Assembly: GCA_046537875.1 (NCBI GenBank) | Contig: JBKHJZ010000040.1 | Coordinates: 1-21,708, forward strand | Reading direction: 5' to 3' | Source of the DNA: JBKHJZ01 sp046537875 | Lineage (GTDB): Bacteria; Actinomycetota; Acidimicrobiia; Acidimicrobiales; VFJN01 | Length of the DNA stretch: 21,708 nucleotides | Shown here: positions 1 to 6,938 of the stretch, one piece after another | Position numbering within the stretch: the stretch's first letter is position 1 | How the letters are laid out: each line of letters opens with the position of its first letter | Translations under genes and position numbers: made by a program | The notes under the pieces: generated by a model | What the model saw: only the letters and a program-made list of their open reading frames with translations | Databases searched by the model: none | What the model was told of the DNA's origin: nothing

Positions 1-777
1 GTAGCGCGCGGTGATGCTGCCCTGGCGGGTCCGGAGGATCAACGAGCGGCTGCTCTCGGGGTCGGAGCGGATGAGGATCGTCTCGGATCCCTGGCTGGCG
101 CTCGGGTCGACGGCGTACGCGACCCCTTCCTCGTCGGGCAGCACCACCTCGATGCTTCCCTGGCGGGCGGATGCCGACACCGAGCGCGGCGAGTCCGCGA
201 AGTCCAGCGCGATGCTGCCCTGGCGGGACGACGCGTCGACGCTCGCCGAGCGCAGTCCGGTGCCCGTCACGCCCCCCTGGTGCGTGCGGGCGACGACATC
301 GCCGCCCACCCGCTCGAGGGTCGCCGAGCTCTGGCGGGTCTCCACGGTCACGGGACCCTCGACGTCGCTGATCGTCAGGTTCCCGCGGCCGGCGACGGCG
401 ACCGCCAGATCCGGCGGGACCTCGATGGTGTAGTCAGCGCGGCACCACGTCGACCCGAAGGCCGGACACGACCCGCGCACCAGCAGCCGGTCGGCCCGGC
501 GCTCGACCCGGTGGCCGGTGGCCCGCAGGCCGTCGCGGATGCTGGCGTGGACCCGCACGGTGTCGGCATCCGGCACGCCCACCACCCGGACCCGGCCGGC
601 CCCGTTGTCCACGTCGAGGAGCGTGAGGCCGCCGGCGTCGACCTCGACCGCCTCCTCCCGGTCCTCCCTGGCGAGGACGCTCGTCACCTGGAAGGCGCTG
701 AACGTCAGCATCGGCACGGCGAGAACCGTCGCGACCGTGCGCCAGGCCCGCCGGCCCTGCTGCCCCACCGTGCCCAT
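1..777 (-). CDS. DUF4097-like membrane-anchored beta-repeat protein (3' end outside window)
   Basis: The frame opens at an ATG at 777 behind a GGGAGG ribosome site, 11 bases after the upstream regulator stops, and is still open at base 1, so 259 codons are seen and the C-terminus is missing. Residues about 14-35 form one hydrophobic segment (signal anchor). The rest is a run of short beta-strand units. Three carry the identical pentapeptide RQGSI, encoded by a 17-base element at 13-29, 151-167 and 211-227 with one mismatch among them; degenerate units (HQGGV, RQSSA) lie between. This ladder of strands is typical of the DUF4097 / putative adhesin family (PF13349), often found next to actinobacterial two-component systems. 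It follows the kinase and regulator on the same strand, so it is probably co-transcribed and may be an output or accessory sensor. Function is unknown; the family call is by pattern only. Confidence 0.75.
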   Translation of the reverse strand, partial: MGTVGQQGRRAWRTVATVLAVPMLTFSAFQVTSVLAREDREEAVEVDAGGLTLLDVDNGAGRVRVVGVPDADTVRVHASIRDGLRATGHRVERRADRLLVRGSCPAFGSTWCRADYTIEVPPDLAVAVAGRGNLTISDVEGPVTVETRQSSATLERVGGDVVARTHQGGVTGTGLRSASVDASSRQGSIALDFADSPRSVSASARQGSIEVVLPDEEGVAYAVDPSASQGSETILIRSDPESSRSLILRTRQGSITARY

Positions 778-788
778 CGTGCCCTCCC

Positions 789-1433
789 TCACCCCTCGAG
801 GAACCGCAGCACCGCCAGGACCCGGCGGTGGTCGTGCTCGGTCGGCGGCAGGTCGAGCTTGGTGAAGATGTTGCTGACGTGCTTCTCGACCGCGCCGTCG
901 CTCACCACCAGCTGGCGGGCGATGGCGCCGTTCGACCGGCCCTCGGCCATCAGCGCCAGCACCTCGCGCTCGCGCCGCGACAGCCGGTCGAGCGGGTCGC
1001 GGCGCCGGCTCCGGGCCAGGAGCTGCGCCACCACCTCGGGGTCGAGCGCGGTGCCGCCGTCGCCGACCCGGCGCACCGCATCGAGGAAGTCGGACACGTC
1101 CGCGATGCGATCCTTCAGCAGGTAGCCGAGCCCGGAGGTGTCGCTCGCCAGCAGCTCGCTGGCATACCGCTCCTCGACGTACTGCGAGAGCACGAGGATC
1201 CCCACCGTGGGCCAGCGGTCGCGGATCCGGAGCGCGGCCCGCAGGCCGTCGTCGGTGTGCGTGGGCGGCATGCGGACGTCCACCACCGCCATGTCCGGCC
1301 GGAGGCGCTCGACCACCTCCACCAGGTCGTCGGCGTCGTCGACGGTGGCGGCCACCTCCAGGCCGGCGTCGGCCAGAAGGCGGGTGAGCCCGGCGCGCAG
1401 CAGCACCGAGTCCTCGGCGATCACGATCCGCAC
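789..1433 (-). CDS. NarL/FixJ-type response regulator
   Basis: 214 residues, starting at a GTG at 1433 preceded by GGAGGTG; the start lies inside the kinase gene, which ends at 1421 (13-base overlap), implying translational coupling. Residues 1-120 form a receiver domain: acidic pocket E7-D8, phosphoacceptor D52 in VVDVRMP, and conserved K107 in YLLKD. Residues about 145-210 form a LuxR-type helix-turn-helix with the family signature LSRREREVLALMAEGRSN and a recognition region around GAVEKHVSNIFTKL. It is a cytoplasmic transcription factor phosphorylated by the adjacent kinase; it probably controls its own operon and the downstream DUF4097 gene. No target site can be assigned from this sequence. 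Confidence 0.95.
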   Translation of the reverse strand: MRIVIAEDSVLLRAGLTRLLADAGLEVAATVDDADDLVEVVERLRPDMAVVDVRMPPTHTDDGLRAALRIRDRWPTVGILVLSQYVEERYASELLASDTSGLGYLLKDRIADVSDFLDAVRRVGDGGTALDPEVVAQLLARSRRRDPLDRLSRREREVLALMAEGRSNGAIARQLVVSDGAVEKHVSNIFTKLDLPPTEHDHRRVLAVLRFLEG

Positions 1434-2683
1434 GGCACCTCCACCAGCAGGCTCGTCGGGCCTCCGGCGGGGCTCACCGCGTGCATCGTGCCGCCGAGGG
1501 CCGTGATGCGGTCGTGCAGCCCCCGCAACCCGGTGCCCCGCGCCGGGTCGGCCCCCCCGACCCCGTCGTCGCGCACCTCGATCACGAGGCGGTCGCCGGC
1601 CCGCTCGATCGTGACCGCCGCGCTGGTGGCGGCGGCGTGGCGGGCCACGTTGGTCAGCGCCTCGGTCACCACGAAGTAGGCCGCGCTCTCCACGGCGGGA
1701 GACGGCCGGGGGACCACGTCGACGTTCAGCCTGACGGGGACCGGCGAGCGCGCCACCACGGCGGACAGGGCGGCGTCGAGCCCCCGGTCCTCCAGGATCA
1801 CCGGGTGGATCCCGCGCACGAGGTCGCGGATCTCCCGCAGGGCCGCCTTGGCCTCCTCGTGCGCGTCGGCCACGAGGCGGCGGCCCGCCTCGGGATCCTC
1901 GGCCTCGAGGCGCTGGCGCGCGGCCCCCAGATCCATCGCCAACGACACCAGCCGCTGCTGGGCACCGTCGTGGAGGTCGCGCTCGATGCGTCGTCGCTCG
2001 GCCTCGGCGCTGTCCACGGCCGCGGCCCGGCTGGTCTCGAGCTGCGTCACCCGGGCGCCGAGCTCGTCGGCCGGGCGGAGCGCGAGCAGGCGCTGCGCCA
2101 CCCACACGTCGACCGTCGCGAGGCCCCGCGTGAGCCACGGGGCGACGATCACGATCCCCACCACCCCGACGAGGGCCAGCACCAGGGCGCCGGGGCCCCG
2201 GGACACCTCGAACAAACCGAACTTGGCGGTCTCGCCCGGCAGCCACGGCGCGGAGAGCGGCAGGGCGACCAGCGCCGCCGACCCGCCCCACACCACCAGC
2301 GCCGGGACGGCGGTCGCGAGCCCGAGCGGCAGCGCCAGCAGCAGATAGGCGATCTCCCGCCAGCGGGGGGACGACCGCACCCGCTCGACGAGCCGCCGCC
2401 ACCACGTGCGCCCGACGAGCGGTGGCACCGGGTCGGCCAGGTCCACGCCGAGCAGGGCCGCGACGCGCGAGCGCTCGAGCTGCGCCATCCCCCGGGCCGA
2501 CACGAACAGCAACCAGGCCACCGGCACGGCCAGGGGGAACGTGACGAGGAGGCCGACCGTGGTGGCGAGCAGTGCGACGATCACGCTGAACGTCACCGGG
2601 CCCACCAGCACGTCGAGCAGCACGTGCGTCAACGACCACCACGTCGCGGCCTCGCGCCACGGGCGGACCAGGTCGCGGATCAC
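1421..2683 (-). CDS. NarL-class sensor histidine kinase with multi-pass membrane sensor
   Basis: 420 residues from a GTG at 2683. The N-terminal half is membrane embedded, with hydrophobic spans near residues 19-62 (two helices), 111-142 and 163-185, resembling the 'putative sensor' domain (PF13796) of actinobacterial kinases; there is no large extracellular loop, so it probably senses the membrane itself. The HisKA_3 dimerisation helix follows, with phosphorylated H238 in RDLHDGAQQRL. The C-terminal ATPase domain shows an N-box (EALTNVARHA) and G-boxes (DDGVGGAD, GTGLRGLHDR). It overlaps the response regulator by 13 bases and should phosphorylate it. It diverges from the WxL-like operon across a 523-base gap. 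The ligand cannot be told from sequence. Confidence 0.93.
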   Translation of the reverse strand: MIRDLVRPWREAATWWSLTHVLLDVLVGPVTFSVIVALLATTVGLLVTFPLAVPVAWLLFVSARGMAQLERSRVAALLGVDLADPVPPLVGRTWWRRLVERVRSSPRWREIAYLLLALPLGLATAVPALVVWGGSAALVALPLSAPWLPGETAKFGLFEVSRGPGALVLALVGVVGIVIVAPWLTRGLATVDVWVAQRLLALRPADELGARVTQLETSRAAAVDSAEAERRRIERDLHDGAQQRLVSLAMDLGAARQRLEAEDPEAGRRLVADAHEEAKAALREIRDLVRGIHPVILEDRGLDAALSAVVARSPVPVRLNVDVVPRPSPAVESAAYFVVTEALTNVARHAAATSAAVTIERAGDRLVIEVRDDGVGGADPARGTGLRGLHDRITALGGTMHAVSPAGGPTSLLVEVPCGS

Positions 2684-2772
2684 GGCGCCAACGCTAAGCA
2701 GCGGCGGCGACCCTGGCCATGTGGCGACCCGGTGTTCGGCGGGTGGGGCTGTCCCCCCATCGTCCCCGTGGC

Positions 2773-2865
2773 CGGTTCAAAGCCGAGTGAGTAGGGATGG
2801 ACGCAGATGCTGAACCGTCCGGGAATCACAGCGTGAGCTGCGGCGAGCGCGACGAAGCCGCCCGG
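2773..2865 (+). promoter_or_regulatory. Candidate structured RNA segment (unidentified)
   Basis: CGGTTCA at 2773-2779 pairs perfectly with TGAACCG at 2811-2817. Just downstream CCGGG (2819-2823) pairs with CCCGG (2861-2865), enclosing CAGC-GTGA-GCTG (2829-2840), a stem closed by a GNRA-type loop, and CGGC/GCCG (2841-2844/2857-2860). The GNRA loop and nested arrangement are suggestive, but short helices are easily found in GC-rich DNA. I could not match it to a riboswitch class. The strand is assumed from the downstream operon; it could equally belong to the opposite transcript or to none. Confidence 0.25.
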
Positions 2866-2980
2866 CAGAACTGACGAGCCGACCCCCGCAGACGTTCGCG
2901 TCCGCGCCACTCATTTCCGTACGGACAGCAAATATTACGACGCGTACGGCGCACAGTCGTCCTGATTTCACGCACTGTGC

Positions 2981-3009
2981 TGGACGCGCGCCGAAAAGCA
3001 GATTAGAAC
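2981..3009 (+). promoter_or_regulatory. Possible promoter of the WxL-like operon
   Basis: TGGACG (2981-2986) and TAGAAC (3004-3009) are spaced by 17 bases and could be the -35 and -10 boxes; transcription would start near 3015-3018, just before the folded leader. The -10 box overlaps the near-palindrome GAACGTGTTC (3006-3015), which could be an operator. The boxes are weak matches, so this is tentative. Confidence 0.25.
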
Positions 3010-3034
3010 GTGTTCCGAGCGCACCGGCGTACCG

Positions 3035-3187
3035 ATGGGCGGTGGTGGGCTCCGCAACGGGGAGACCGGGAGCGACCTGGACGCAAGGGGGCGTCGGGAC
3101 GAGGGTCGCTCGTCGTGGGAGGCCTCACGGCCTCCCAGCGGTCTCGCCCGTGGGACCGTCACCCATGTGGCGGTTCCGCCAAATGGG
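3035..3187 (+). promoter_or_regulatory. Candidate cis-regulatory RNA leader with alternative pairings
   Basis: The segment before the first WxL-operon gene folds into a nested set of helices: ATGGG/CCCAT (3035-3039/3162-3166), CGGT/ACCG (3040-3043/3155-3158), GGGC/GCCC (3047-3050/3146-3149) stacked on GAGACC/GGTCTC (3062-3067/3140-3145). Inside are two arms: AGCGACC/GGTCGCT (3071-3077/3104-3110) enclosing GACGC/GCGTC (3080-3084/3091-3095), and the 9-bp hairpin TGGGAGGCC-TCAC-GGCCTCCCA (3116-3137). A further hairpin, GGCG-GTTC-CGCC (3169-3180), lies next to a second ATGGG copy (3183-3187), which can also capture CCCAT at 3162-3166. The outer helix and this downstream pairing therefore exclude each other, only about 7 bases before the G-rich ribosome site. 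This is riboswitch-like in form, but the class is not recognised. Pairings were found by eye without energy calculation. Confidence 0.4.
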
Positions 3188-3206
3188 GACGACAAGGGGG
3201 GAATAC

Positions 3207-4733
3207 ATGCAACCATCTACGCGCCGTAAGGGCGCTGTCGTCGGCGTGCTCGCGCTGCTGGCGGCGGCCCTCGCGGCGGTCCTGATGCCGGCGGCGCCGG
3301 CCGGCGCAGCGGTACAGACCAACGCCTGCACCAACAACGTCACGGCCGACCCCACGCAACTCGAGGTCGACCTCGTCGGCACGTCACCAACGGAGGTGTC
3401 GCCTGGCGACGCCTTCACGCTGAGCGGGCTCAGCCTCACGGCGTTCCTCCCTGGTGACATCTTCGTGTCCGGCTACAACCTCGGCATCATCGAGGACGGC
3501 GACACGGTGCCGGGTGACGTCCTCACGGTCATCGAGGGCACCAACACCGTCGAGGGCGTCCAGTCGACGCCCGCCGTCGAAACGTCGGTGGGCCCGATCA
3601 CCATCAACGACCCCGACGGGACCCCGGGTACCGGTGACGAGACCGCCGAGGACGCCGAGGTGACCGTCGCCTTCCCGGACCAGACCTGGACCGCCGGCGA
3701 GTCCGGCACCATCGAGTTCCGGGAGGACACGGTCACGCCGCTCGGCTCCGACACCGGCGGCATCGTCATCAACGCCGACGTGGGATCGCTGGCGGTGCAG
3801 TTCCGGTGCAGCCCGGGCACCGTCGACGAGACCACCGGCGAGATCACCTTCGTCGATCCCGCCGCGTCGTTCACCTCGACGCAGATCGTGGTGCCGCCCG
3901 AGGCGCCCGTGGCGAACGATGACAGCGCGTCGGTCGGCGCCGGTCAGTCCGTGTCGATCAACGTGGTGGCCAACGACACCGATGCCAACGGCAACCTCGA
4001 CCCGTCGACGGTGACCATCACCGGCCCGCCAGCGGCGGGGACGGCGACGCCCAACGCAGACGGGACGGTGACCTACACCAACACGGACGAGACGGCGTCG
4101 TCGGACTCGTTCACCTACACGGTGGCGGACACCGACGGCCTGGTCAGCAACGAGGCCACGGTGACGATCACCATCCTGGGTGACGCGTGCGATGCGACCA
4201 CCTCGTCCTGCGACCTGGACCAGGTCGTCGAGGTCGAGGTCACGGGTGACACCATGACCATGGAGCAGGCGGGCGCGCTCGTCACGCTCGGTGGCATCAC
4301 GCTGAACGGGCAGCCGCAGACAACTGGCGGCGACCTGAACGGCCTGACCGTCGTCAACGCCCGTGGCACCGACGCCGGCTGGTCGCTCACCGGTCAGATG
4401 AGCGGTGACTTCAGCGACGGGACCGGTGACGGGGTCTGCCCGGTCAGCGACCCGAGCACGTGGGACAACCACTGCATCCCGGGCGGCAACCTGGGATGGA
4501 CCCCGAGTGCCGAGGTCGCCCACGAGCAGATCCCCGGCGACGTCGCCACGGTGGACGCCGGTTCGACCGTCGACCCGTACAGCCCGGGGCTGGACTCGGC
4601 CCAGACGCTGTGCTCGTCGCCGGACACCCAGAGCGGCGGCACGTTCAGCTGCGGCGGAGCAGTGGCCCTGGCCATCCCGGCCTCGGCCGCGGCTGGCACC
4701 TACAGCGGGACGCTCACGCTGACACTGGCGTGA
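3207..4733 (+). CDS. Secreted surface protein with cadherin-like and C-terminal WxL-like domain
   Basis: 508 residues from the ATG at 3207, chosen because AAGGGGGG at 3194-3201 precedes it and a clean signal peptide follows (basic RRK at 6-8, hydrophobic 11-27, probable cleavage after AGA at residue 34). Residues 35-230 form a beta-rich domain with C41 and C201, possibly a disulfide pair. Residues 233-323 are a cadherin/VCBS-type Ig-like domain (ANDDSASV start, VVANDTDANG, SDSFTYTV). Residues about 338-508 resemble the WxL domain: GWSLTGQ (391-397) after an RGTDA turn matches the first WxL motif, and YSGTLTLTLA at the C-terminus matches the second, although its usual Trp is replaced. Additional cysteines occur at 411, 423, 469 and 482. 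In Firmicutes such domains hold proteins at the cell surface non-covalently with a DUF916 partner; that partner is encoded next door. The cargo or ligand is unknown. Confidence 0.8.
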   Translation: MQPSTRRKGAVVGVLALLAAALAAVLMPAAPAGAAVQTNACTNNVTADPTQLEVDLVGTSPTEVSPGDAFTLSGLSLTAFLPGDIFVSGYNLGIIEDGDTVPGDVLTVIEGTNTVEGVQSTPAVETSVGPITINDPDGTPGTGDETAEDAEVTVAFPDQTWTAGESGTIEFREDTVTPLGSDTGGIVINADVGSLAVQFRCSPGTVDETTGEITFVDPAASFTSTQIVVPPEAPVANDDSASVGAGQSVSINVVANDTDANGNLDPSTVTITGPPAAGTATPNADGTVTYTNTDETASSDSFTYTVADTDGLVSNEATVTITILGDACDATTSSCDLDQVVEVEVTGDTMTMEQAGALVTLGGITLNGQPQTTGGDLNGLTVVNARGTDAGWSLTGQMSGDFSDGTGDGVCPVSDPSTWDNHCIPGGNLGWTPSAEVAHEQIPGDVATVDAGSTVDPYSPGLDSAQTLCSSPDTQSGGTFSCGGAVALAIPASAAAGTYSGTLTLTLA

Positions 4734-4742
4734 TGAACCGCT

Positions 4743-4791
4743 GACGTGATGTGGCGTGGGACGGGTCTGCGGGCCCGTCCCTCGTCACGTC
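4743..4791 (+). terminator. Strong intercistronic hairpin between WxL-like and DUF916-like genes
   Basis: GACGTGA (4743-4749) pairs with TCACGTC (4785-4791), and inside it GGGACGGG (4758-4765) pairs with CCCGTCCC (4774-4781), giving a two-part stem of 7 and 8 pairs. It starts 10 bases after the stop of the first gene. There is no U-run, as is common for actinobacterial terminators. It may end part of the transcription or protect the 3' end of the upstream message, so that the secreted protein is made in excess over its membrane partners. Confidence 0.55.
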
Positions 4792-4820
4792 GCTTCCGGA
4801 CACCGAGACCCGGAGGGTCG

Positions 4821-5894
4821 ATGACGCACACCACCCGCCTGGCGCTGGCGGTGCTCATGTTCGCCACGGCTGTGACGACCGGCGGTGGCACGGCGGCGGC
4901 GCAGGAGGCGCCTCCGCCACCAGGAGACCAGACGGCACCGGATGAGCCGGTGCCCGACGGCGCTGATCGACCTTCCTGGTCGGTGCGGCCGGCCGGGGAC
5001 CAGGGGCAGTCCGAGCGCACCCACTTCGTCTACACGCTGCCCCCGGGCGCGCGCCTGGTCGACACGGTGGCCGTCACCAACGTCGATCCGGAGCCGCTGA
5101 CCGTCGCCATCTACTCGGCCGACGCCTACAACACCTCGCAGGACGGCGCCTTCGCCCTGCGCCTTCCCGAGGAGCCGAAGATCGGGGTGGCCTCGTGGAT
5201 CCGTCTCGGAGTGCAGGAGCACACGATCCCGCCCGAGACCACGATCGAGATCCCCTTCGAGCTCACCGTCCCCGAGGATGCCGAGCCGGGTGACCATGCC
5301 GGCGCGCTGCTCGCCGCCAACGTCGACCTCGAGGAAGGGGGAGGCTCCCCCGAGATCGACGTGCAGTTGCGGCGGCGGGTCGGCACCCGGATCTACGTGC
5401 GCGTCGAGGGCCCGATCGAGCCCGCGCTCTCGCTCACCGAACTCGCCGTCGACGACCACCACGCCGTCGTGCCGTTCATCACCGGCCGCGGCGGCACCGA
5501 CGTGCGCTTCACCGTGAGCAACAACGGCAACGTCCGCCTGACCCCCGACGCCCGGATCGAGCTGGTCGGGCCGTTCGGGACCGTCGTCGGGAAGGCCGAC
5601 GAGCAGACCCTGCCCGAGCTGCTGCCCGGCGGGTCCGTCGAGCGGGAGGCCGAGATCGACGGCCTGCCGCCCCTCGGCAAGCTCTCGGTCCGGGTGGTGG
5701 TGACCGCGGACGAGACCGAGACCCGCGCCTCGCGCACCGTCTGGGCGATGCCGTGGGTGTACCTGGCCCTCGTCCTGCTCCTGCTGGCGCGCTGGCAGTG
5801 GCGCCGCTGGCGGCGCCGGCGCGCCGAGCGCAACGCGCTGGCCGGGTCCGGCTCACCGGCGCACGCCGAGACCGAGGAGCAGCTGACCGCGTGA
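4821..5894 (+). CDS. DUF916-like WxL-interacting membrane-anchored protein
   Basis: 357 residues from the ATG at 4821, chosen over an upstream in-frame ATG because GGAGGG at 4812-4817 sits correctly and a signal peptide follows (hydrophobic 6-19, cleavage probably after AAA near 27). After a Pro/Asp-rich linker, residues about 52-195 match DUF916 (WxLIP peptidoglycan-binding domain): WSVRPAG opening, LPPGARLVDTVAVTNVDPEP, and PEDAEPGDHAGALLAA. Residues 200-300 are a second beta-sandwich with TVSNNGNVRLTP, in the position of the DUF3324/host-binding domain. A single membrane helix (about 308-324) is followed by an Arg-rich cytoplasmic tail. This is the architecture of WxL-interacting proteins, which tether WxL partners to the envelope. 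It overlaps the next gene by the 4-base GTGA, so the two are translationally coupled. The DUF916 call is by motif reading; the role is inferred from the family and the WxL-like neighbour. Confidence 0.82.
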   Translation: MTHTTRLALAVLMFATAVTTGGGTAAAQEAPPPPGDQTAPDEPVPDGADRPSWSVRPAGDQGQSERTHFVYTLPPGARLVDTVAVTNVDPEPLTVAIYSADAYNTSQDGAFALRLPEEPKIGVASWIRLGVQEHTIPPETTIEIPFELTVPEDAEPGDHAGALLAANVDLEEGGGSPEIDVQLRRRVGTRIYVRVEGPIEPALSLTELAVDDHHAVVPFITGRGGTDVRFTVSNNGNVRLTPDARIELVGPFGTVVGKADEQTLPELLPGGSVEREAEIDGLPPLGKLSVRVVVTADETETRASRTVWAMPWVYLALVLLLLARWQWRRWRRRRAERNALAGSGSPAHAETEEQLTA

Positions 5895-6892
5895 CACCCA
5901 GGGCCGCAGCAGCGGCGCCGCGGGCGGAGTCGGCGATCGCGGCGGTTCGGCCGCCGTCGATCGCCGTGCCGCGGCTCCTCGTGGCCCCGATCGTCGTGGC
6001 GCCGGTCGTCCTTGCGTCCATCGCCCTGACGGCGCTGGTACTGCCAGCGCCGGCGGCCCACGGGCAGGACGCGGACGACTCGGCGCCCGTCGTGCTCGTC
6101 TCCCGCCGGAGCGTCGACGTCGCGGACACCGTCGACGTGACCGGCGGGGGATGGCAACCGGCGAGCCTGGTGGTGCTCGACATCTGCGGCAACCGGGCGG
6201 CCCGCGGCTCGCTGGACTGCACCGGCGCGCCGATCGAGAAGGGCGTCGGAGCGGACGGCCGGTTCCGGCTGTCGCTCAACGTCCGCGTGCCGCCGAGCCC
6301 GTGCCCCTGCGTGCTGGTCGTGACCGGGCTGGGCGGGCCGGAGCGGGCCGTCGTGCCGCTGGAGATCCGGGGCCACCCCGAGATCTCCGATGAGGAGGTC
6401 GACGAGATCGCCGAGGCCGAGCAGGCGCCCGCCGGTCGCCTGGTGGTCGACGACGCCCGCCTCGAGGGCGGTGGCCCGTGGTCGTCGTGGTTCGGGGGCT
6501 CGGCGACGCGCACGCTGGTGGTCACGGTCCGCAACACCGGCGAGGCCGCGGCCGGCCTCCGGGTGGCCGTCAGCGCCGGCCGGGGCGACGACCCGGAGGG
6601 CTGGGTCCCCGTGACGGACCCCGGCCGCCTGGACGCCGGCGAGGAACGCACACTGCACATCCCGGTGCGCTTCGACCCGCTGGGCGTCGGGAGCCACACG
6701 GTGGCGGGGGAGGTCGCCGGACGCGGGACGACCGCGACGTTCGACGCGAGCACCACCATCCACCCGTGGGGCCTGTACGGGCTGGCCGGCGCGACGCTCG
6801 TCCTGTCCGTCGTCACTGTCGGCGTGCGGCTCCGGCGGCGCCGCGGGCGTCGCCGGGATCCGGTGCCACCCGAGGAGCTCGCCGCGGCGTAA
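5891..6892 (+). CDS. Membrane-anchored protein with neocarzinostatin-like and Ig-like domains
   Basis: 333 residues from the GTG at 5891, which overlaps the preceding stop (GTGA). An Ala/Pro/Arg-rich lead is followed by a hydrophobic stretch (29-53) ending in PAAHGQ, probably a signal peptide with a long n-region. Residues about 66-160 resemble the neocarzinostatin/enediyne-apoprotein fold: an opening VDVTGGGW strand, a cysteine pair C99/C110 around a short loop, ADGRFRLSLNVR, and a second pair C138/C140 before VLVVTGLGG. Residues 183-287 resemble a CARDB-type Ig-like domain (LVVTVRNTGEAAAG). A membrane helix (about 295-313) and a strongly basic tail (RLRRRRGRRR) end the protein. It shares topology with the upstream DUF916-like protein and is its likely partner. 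No enzymatic residues are apparent, and nothing nearby suggests enediyne synthesis, so only the fold is borrowed. Confidence 0.68.
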   Translation: MTPRAAAAAPRAESAIAAVRPPSIAVPRLLVAPIVVAPVVLASIALTALVLPAPAAHGQDADDSAPVVLVSRRSVDVADTVDVTGGGWQPASLVVLDICGNRAARGSLDCTGAPIEKGVGADGRFRLSLNVRVPPSPCPCVLVVTGLGGPERAVVPLEIRGHPEISDEEVDEIAEAEQAPAGRLVVDDARLEGGGPWSSWFGGSATRTLVVTVRNTGEAAAGLRVAVSAGRGDDPEGWVPVTDPGRLDAGEERTLHIPVRFDPLGVGSHTVAGEVAGRGTTATFDASTTIHPWGLYGLAGATLVLSVVTVGVRLRRRRGRRRDPVPPEELAAA

Positions 6893-6900
6893 AACCCGAC

Positions 6901-6929
6901 TTGCAAGGTCAGGTTTTTGCCCGTACGGT
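6901..6929 (+). promoter_or_regulatory. Leaderless-type promoter of the carbonic anhydrase gene
   Basis: TTGCAA (6901-6906) and TACGGT (6924-6929) are separated by exactly 17 bases. The -10 box ends 9 bases before the ATG at 6939, and no ribosome site lies between them, so the message probably starts at or within a few bases of the start codon. Confidence 0.5.
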
Positions 6930-6938
6930 GGCACACCC

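Larger units (their letters stand above)
2684..3206. other. Long divergent intergenic region with AT-richer strip and folded RNA candidates
   Basis: This 523-base gap separates the minus-strand kinase from the plus-strand WxL-like operon. I see no credible small gene: the short open frames have neither ribosome sites nor recognisable protein sequence. Bases about 2911-3010 are clearly richer in A and T than the rest of the window (for example CAAATATTACG near 2929), as expected for promoters. Two segments with extensive self-complementarity, 2773-2865 and 3035-3187, are listed separately. Confidence 0.6.

Noticed and set aside
3004..3015. A KstR-type cholesterol regulator site (TNNAACNNGTTNNA).
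   Set aside because: The match lacks the last conserved base and no sterol or beta-oxidation genes are near.
3035..3187. Assignment to the cyclic-di-GMP-I riboswitch because of GGACGCAAG.
   Set aside because: The GGCAAACC part and the 3' half of the consensus are missing, so one short match in GC-rich sequence is not enough.
3384..4523. A 379-codon minus-strand frame opposite the WxL-like gene.
   Set aside because: The plus-strand frame has a signal peptide, ribosome site and domain motifs; the antisense frame has none.
5891..6892. Enediyne antibiotic apoprotein.
   Set aside because: The protein is membrane anchored, has an additional Ig-like domain and no biosynthetic genes accompany it.
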